From NCBI GenBank assembly GCA_021736615.1, contig JAIPFN010000034.1, positions 1 through 7,042 of the forward strand: 7,042 nucleotides of DNA. Reading direction: 5' to 3'. Below are positions 4,317 through 7,042 of the stretch, in pieces. A program made the position numbers and the translations under genes. Under the pieces are notes generated by a model that saw only the letters and a list, made by a program, of their open reading frames with translations, did not search any database and was not told the DNA's origin. Numbering within the stretch: the first letter of the stretch is position 1; every line of letters starts with the position of its first letter. Source of the stretch: Phycisphaerae bacterium (lineage in GTDB: Bacteria > Planctomycetota > Phycisphaerae > Sedimentisphaerales > Anaerohalosphaeraceae).

Positions 4317-6308
4317 TTACTCCCCACCAATACCGTAGCCACTCTCAACATCGGCCAAGGACTCCAGCTTCTCTCGAAGATCATCTTCACCAAACATACC
4401 GTTCAATCGTTCGTCCTTACCGCCCGGCAAAAGTAATATCGTTACCGGTATCGACGGTTCCTTATAAACATCCTTAAGGTCCCTCGTCGCCGCACTGTCT
4501 CTAAGCGTAGTATCGCCAAGGTACGCCCGCACTCCTTTTTGCTTGAGGAAATCCGCGACATCTTTTTTGCTGTAGACAAACTTATCTACAACCGTACACG
4601 TCGTGCACCAGTCAGCCGTAAACTTTATCAGCACCGGACGCCCTTCTTCTACGTCTTTAGCGATCGCCGCCGAATCATATATCTGCCAGTCGACCGCCTT
4701 TCCCCCCGTCCCGGTAAGCAGCAGCCATCCCGAACTAACCGCGATGACAATCGCCGCCAGCCGTATCGCATATTTATGCCCGCGCGTCGTCAACATAGTA
4801 ACCCATCCCCACATCCACACCGCAAGCGAAAGCAATACCGCAAAGTAAAGCGTGTTGATCCGCATCTCCGCCGGAACAGCCGACAAAATTTTAACGGCTA
4901 TAAGCAGCATCAAAAATCCCAGTATATATTTGATATGGTCCATCCACCCGCCCGGCCTAGGCAGCCGGTTAAGCAGCCGCGGTATCGAAGTCAGTATAAT
5001 AAACGGCACCGCCATCCCCACGCCTATCAGCATTATAGTAAACGTCGCAAGCCCAAGCGGCTGACTCTGAGCCCATGCAAACGCAGCCGCCAGTATCCCA
5101 AACCCGCAAGGCGTGCTAAGAAGCGCCAGCAAAAATCCCATCCCTATAGACCCGCTAAACCCCTCGCCGCTTCCGGATTTACCCGCGACCGACGACGGCA
5201 GCGTAAAAGTAAACAACCCGAACATAAACAAACCCATCACGACCATCAGCATCGACAGGCCGATATTAAACGCAGGCTCACGATTAAGATCCCCCCACTG
5301 CATCACCTGCCCGAAACCTAAGCGCAGCACAATATTCGCACCTGCGATTACCGCAAAGAAAAGAAGTATCCCGATAGAAAACCCGACACCCATCCCCACA
5401 GATTTTGCCCTGCTCTTTCCCGAAAGGTTCCACAGCCGGGTAATAATGATAGGAAGAATCGGCCACACACACGGCATAACATTCATAAGCAAACCGGCGA
5501 TCAAAGCCAGCGAAAATGCTACAGGCATCGAAAACGTCTGCCCGGCAATACCGCTGTCACCGACAGGCTCAACGGCTGCGGCGCCATCGCCAACCCGCTC
5601 GGTCATACCGCCGTCACCTGCCAAAGGGAATTCAAACGCCGCCGCAGACATTTCCGCACCCGCGTCGACATCGATAGTAGTTGTAAGCTCAACATCTGCC
5701 AGGAATTTACAAAGCTCTGCACAAACCGCACCGTCGATCTTAACGGCAACCCGAACGTCACCTTTGCTGCCCTCTAGAACCTTAAACGGAATATAGACCG
5801 TAAATTCACCGTCGTATATGCCGTACTTATTATTAAAAAACTTATCGTCGTATTCCTTTGCCTCCGGATAGACCGCCTCGCCGAATACAACACCCTCGCC
5901 GCTGGCAGTAACCGTAAGCTGCCCCGTCTCGATCTGCTTTTTGTCGGCATAATAATGCCACTCGCCCCTCGTCTGAAACACCAAAGCAAGCGCAGAATCC
6001 GCACCGGGCTTAACCACCTTATGCTGAGCCGAAAGCTTGATAGAACCGGCATCGGCGTCGATATACGTGTCAGAGCTTGTATTTTCTTTGACCGATTCGT
6101 CGGCTGCTAAGGCGGCATTTATTGCATCGATGTCAGCTTGAGTTGGCGAAACAGCATCTTTGACATTAACTTTTTCAAACAGAGGAGATTGCTCAAGAGC
6201 TTTAAAGGCCTCGGCGCTTTTGCTGCTGTCAGAAGCCTCAATTGCCAAAACACTGCTGCCAAAAACCAGCAGACCGAGCACTACCGAATAGAATATTGTC
6301 TTTCGCAT
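4317..6308 (-). CDS. dsbD: DsbD-type thiol:disulfide interchange protein
   Basis: Inner-membrane electron conductor carrying reducing equivalents from cytoplasmic thioredoxin to periplasmic thiol proteins. At 663 aa it exceeds E. coli DsbD (about 565). In order: a signal peptide (residues 1-22); a 70-residue unmatched linker; an nDsbD/DsbC-like alpha domain at about 92-215 (GEWHYYADKKQIETG, with C196 and C200 in CAELC); an Ala/Gly-rich linker; a DsbD membrane core of about eight helices (260-533) with NVMPCVWPILPI (C280) and LLSTPCGFGILAAAFAWAQ (C401); and a C-terminal thioredoxin domain at about 540-655 with ADWCTTC (C568, C571) and the cis-Pro in PSIPVT (P621). All six catalytic cysteines are present. 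ATG 6306-6308 follows AAAGG. It is transcribed convergently with the methyltransferase and divergently from GH130. No TlpA, cytochrome c or DsbC partner lies in the window. High confidence. Confidence 0.93.
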   Translation of the reverse strand: MRKTIFYSVVLGLLVFGSSVLAIEASDSSKSAEAFKALEQSPLFEKVNVKDAVSPTQADIDAINAALAADESVKENTSSDTYIDADAGSIKLSAQHKVVKPGADSALALVFQTRGEWHYYADKKQIETGQLTVTASGEGVVFGEAVYPEAKEYDDKFFNNKYGIYDGEFTVYIPFKVLEGSKGDVRVAVKIDGAVCAELCKFLADVELTTTIDVDAGAEMSAAAFEFPLAGDGGMTERVGDGAAAVEPVGDSGIAGQTFSMPVAFSLALIAGLLMNVMPCVWPILPIIITRLWNLSGKSRAKSVGMGVGFSIGILLFFAVIAGANIVLRLGFGQVMQWGDLNREPAFNIGLSMLMVVMGLFMFGLFTFTLPSSVAGKSGSGEGFSGSIGMGFLLALLSTPCGFGILAAAFAWAQSQPLGLATFTIMLIGVGMAVPFIILTSIPRLLNRLPRPGGWMDHIKYILGFLMLLIAVKILSAVPAEMRINTLYFAVLLSLAVWMWGWVTMLTTRGHKYAIRLAAIVIAVSSGWLLLTGTGGKAVDWQIYDSAAIAKDVEEGRPVLIKFTADWCTTCTVVDKFVYSKKDVADFLKQKGVRAYLGDTTLRDSAATRDLKDVYKEPSIPVTILLLPGGKDERLNGMFGEDDLREKLESLADVESGYGIGGE

Positions 6309-6362
6309 GTTATAACCTTTTATTTTTGAGTCAACAATTAGTAAATCTGTACGTAAAACTGC

Positions 6363-6372
6363 AACAATTGTT
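6363..6372. promoter_or_regulatory. Palindrome AACAATTGTT in the dsbD leader, possible operator
   Basis: A perfect 10-bp palindrome about 55 bp upstream of the dsbD start, just downstream of a TATAAT box on the minus strand. Related half-sites occur at 6332-6340 (CAACAATTA) and 6405-6411 (AATTGTT). The AT-rich context makes chance matches likely, so this is only a candidate repressor site. Confidence 0.3.
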
Positions 6373-6387
6373 CTAAATAGTCGAATT

Positions 6388-6393
6388 ATTATA
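6388..6393 (-). promoter_or_regulatory. Candidate -10 box (TATAAT) for dsbD
   Basis: Minus-strand TATAAT in the context GGTATAATAATT lies about 80 bp before the dsbD ATG, giving a plausible leader of about 70 nt. No good TTGACA-like -35 is found at 16-18 bp upstream, so the promoter would be non-canonical or activator-dependent. Confidence 0.4.
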
Positions 6394-6492
6394 CCAGTTT
6401 ATATAATTGTTTGTATGTTGCAATTAAAAACCGCTATTCGTATCGACCGAAAACCATAATATTTTGATTTTGAATAAAATTAACTTCAAAAC

Positions 6493-6525
6493 CATTCATT
6501 GCGCTTTAGAAAACCAATATGAATG
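6493..6525. promoter_or_regulatory. Inverted repeat CATTCAT...ATGAATG upstream of the GH130 gene
   Basis: Seven-bp perfect arms (6493-6499 and 6519-6525), extended by TG/CA with a two-base bulge, lie about 57 bp before the GH130 start. The size and placement suit a dimeric regulator, for example one controlling sugar use. No clear -35/-10 pair for this gene was found. The rest of 6309-6581 is AT-rich and holds no gene that I can see. Confidence 0.3.
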
Positions 6526-6581
6526 CCGATTTAACGGGGTAGTGTTTTAATATTGAATAAAGAAAGTACTGGAGTGACCTA

Positions 6582-7042
6582 ATGAGTCCATTTGCTAGAG
6601 AAAAATTGGCGGCAACGCTGTTTAGACGTTTTGAAGGCAACCCGATCCTCACCACCGAAAACTGGCCCTATCCGATTAATTCCGTGTTTAACCCGGCTGC
6701 GATCAAGTTCAACGGCGAGGTCATGCTGCTAAACAGGGTTGAGGAACTTCGCGGATTTTCGCACCTGACCTGCGCAAGAAGCAAGGACGGGTTAACCAAC
6801 TGGATCATAGACGAGGTCCCGACAATGCGGGCTGACCATAGTACCAACGAGGAAAAGTGGGGTCTGGAGGACCCGAGGATTGTCTGGCTGGAAGAGCAGA
6901 AACAGTATGCGATCACATATACATCATTCAGCGAGGGCGGGCCGATAGTTTCGCTGGCGATAACCAAGAATTTCAAATCTTTTGCGCGTCTGGGCGGGTT
7001 ATTGCCGCCGGAGGATAAGGACGCTTGTTTGTTCCCACGGCG
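6582..7042 (+). CDS. GH130 family mannoside phosphorylase/mannosidase, N-terminal part
   Basis: First 153 codons of a glycoside hydrolase family 130 enzyme, cut by the window edge. Members phosphorolyse or hydrolyse beta-mannosides (for example beta-1,4-mannosyl-glucose or beta-1,2-mannosides) and adopt a five-bladed propeller. ATG 6582 follows GGAG at 6571-6574 with good spacing. Family signatures in order are RRFEGNPILTTENWPYP, SVFNPAA, EVMLLNRVEELRGFSHLTCA, RSKDGLTNW, EKWGLEDPRIVWLE (with the conserved EDPR of the active-site region), YAITYTSFSEGGPIVSLAIT, and LPPEDKDACLFP. No signal peptide is seen, so a cytoplasmic enzyme acting on imported oligosaccharides is likely. The arginines and histidine that separate phosphorylases from hydrolases lie mostly beyond the edge, so the reaction type is open. 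Transcribed divergently from dsbD. Confidence 0.88.
   Translation, partial: MSPFAREKLAATLFRRFEGNPILTTENWPYPINSVFNPAAIKFNGEVMLLNRVEELRGFSHLTCARSKDGLTNWIIDEVPTMRADHSTNEEKWGLEDPRIVWLEEQKQYAITYTSFSEGGPIVSLAITKNFKSFARLGGLLPPEDKDACLFPR

Noticed and set aside
4088..4477. Plus-strand 129-codon frame across the intergenic repeats into dsbD
   Set aside because: Low-complexity Lys/Thr/Gln-rich translation of A/C-rich repeats running into antisense dsbD sequence; no family features.
4539..5796. Long plus-strand open frames (4539-5321 and 5113-5796) opposite dsbD
   Set aside because: Their translations are Arg/Pro/Ser-rich with no recognisable domain and no good ribosome site. They lie antisense to an unmistakable DsbD gene and reflect its codon bias.
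6668..6976. Minus-strand 102-codon frame at 6668-6976
   Set aside because: Antisense to the clearly coding GH130 gene.

Overview
The window looks like a piece of a Planctomycetota chromosome, most likely a Phycisphaerae-type organism from anoxic sediment or a wetland. This is inferred from the kinds of protein present, not from a marker gene. The left-edge protein is a LamG domain followed by a short dockerin/EF-hand-like C-terminus (GGDGIVNLLDLYELAKHW), an architecture common in secreted proteins of that class. The right-edge gene is a GH130 glycoside phosphorylase/hydrolase, which fits a polysaccharide-degrading lifestyle.

Layout from left to right. (1) 44-703 is the 3' part of a LamG/dockerin-like protein whose 5' end is broken or out of frame. 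(2) About 746-1726, minus strand, is a decayed IS3-family insertion sequence. Its orfA and orfB are recognisable, but they carry at least three frameshifts, a nonsense codon and a large internal deletion. (3) 1742-1915 is a short 5'-truncated gene abutting the IS edge, the C-terminal half of an AhpD/carboxymuconolactone-decarboxylase-family protein with its CxxCxxxH site intact. (4) 1953-4029 holds four co-directional plus-strand genes that could form one operon: a rubrerythrin-like ferritin-fold diiron protein starting at TTG, an FMN-binding split-barrel protein (PNPOx family), TspO, and a SAM methyltransferase strongly resembling animal METTL7/TMT1 thiol methyltransferases. (5) 4030-4316 is intergenic and nearly G-free on the plus strand; it contains a 30-bp direct repeat, a triple decamer, a perfect small hairpin and a CTTCA-repeat patch. 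(6) 4317-6308, minus, is a full-length DsbD-type transmembrane thiol:disulfide reductase. (7) 6309-6581 is an AT-rich divergent regulatory region. (8) 6582 to the window end is the N-terminal part of a GH130 enzyme.

How the genes may work together: the AhpD remnant, rubrerythrin-like protein, flavin split-barrel protein and TspO all belong to families tied to peroxide, redox or tetrapyrrole stress. The adjacent DsbD supplies reducing power across the membrane but is on the opposite strand and need not be co-regulated. The simplest reading is a redox-stress operon whose first gene (ahpD-like) was truncated at an IS3 element that has since decayed. I found no CRISPR array, tRNA, rRNA or clear new defence system. 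The least explained parts are the METTL7-like gene in this redox setting and the structured intergenic repeat block at 4127-4314.
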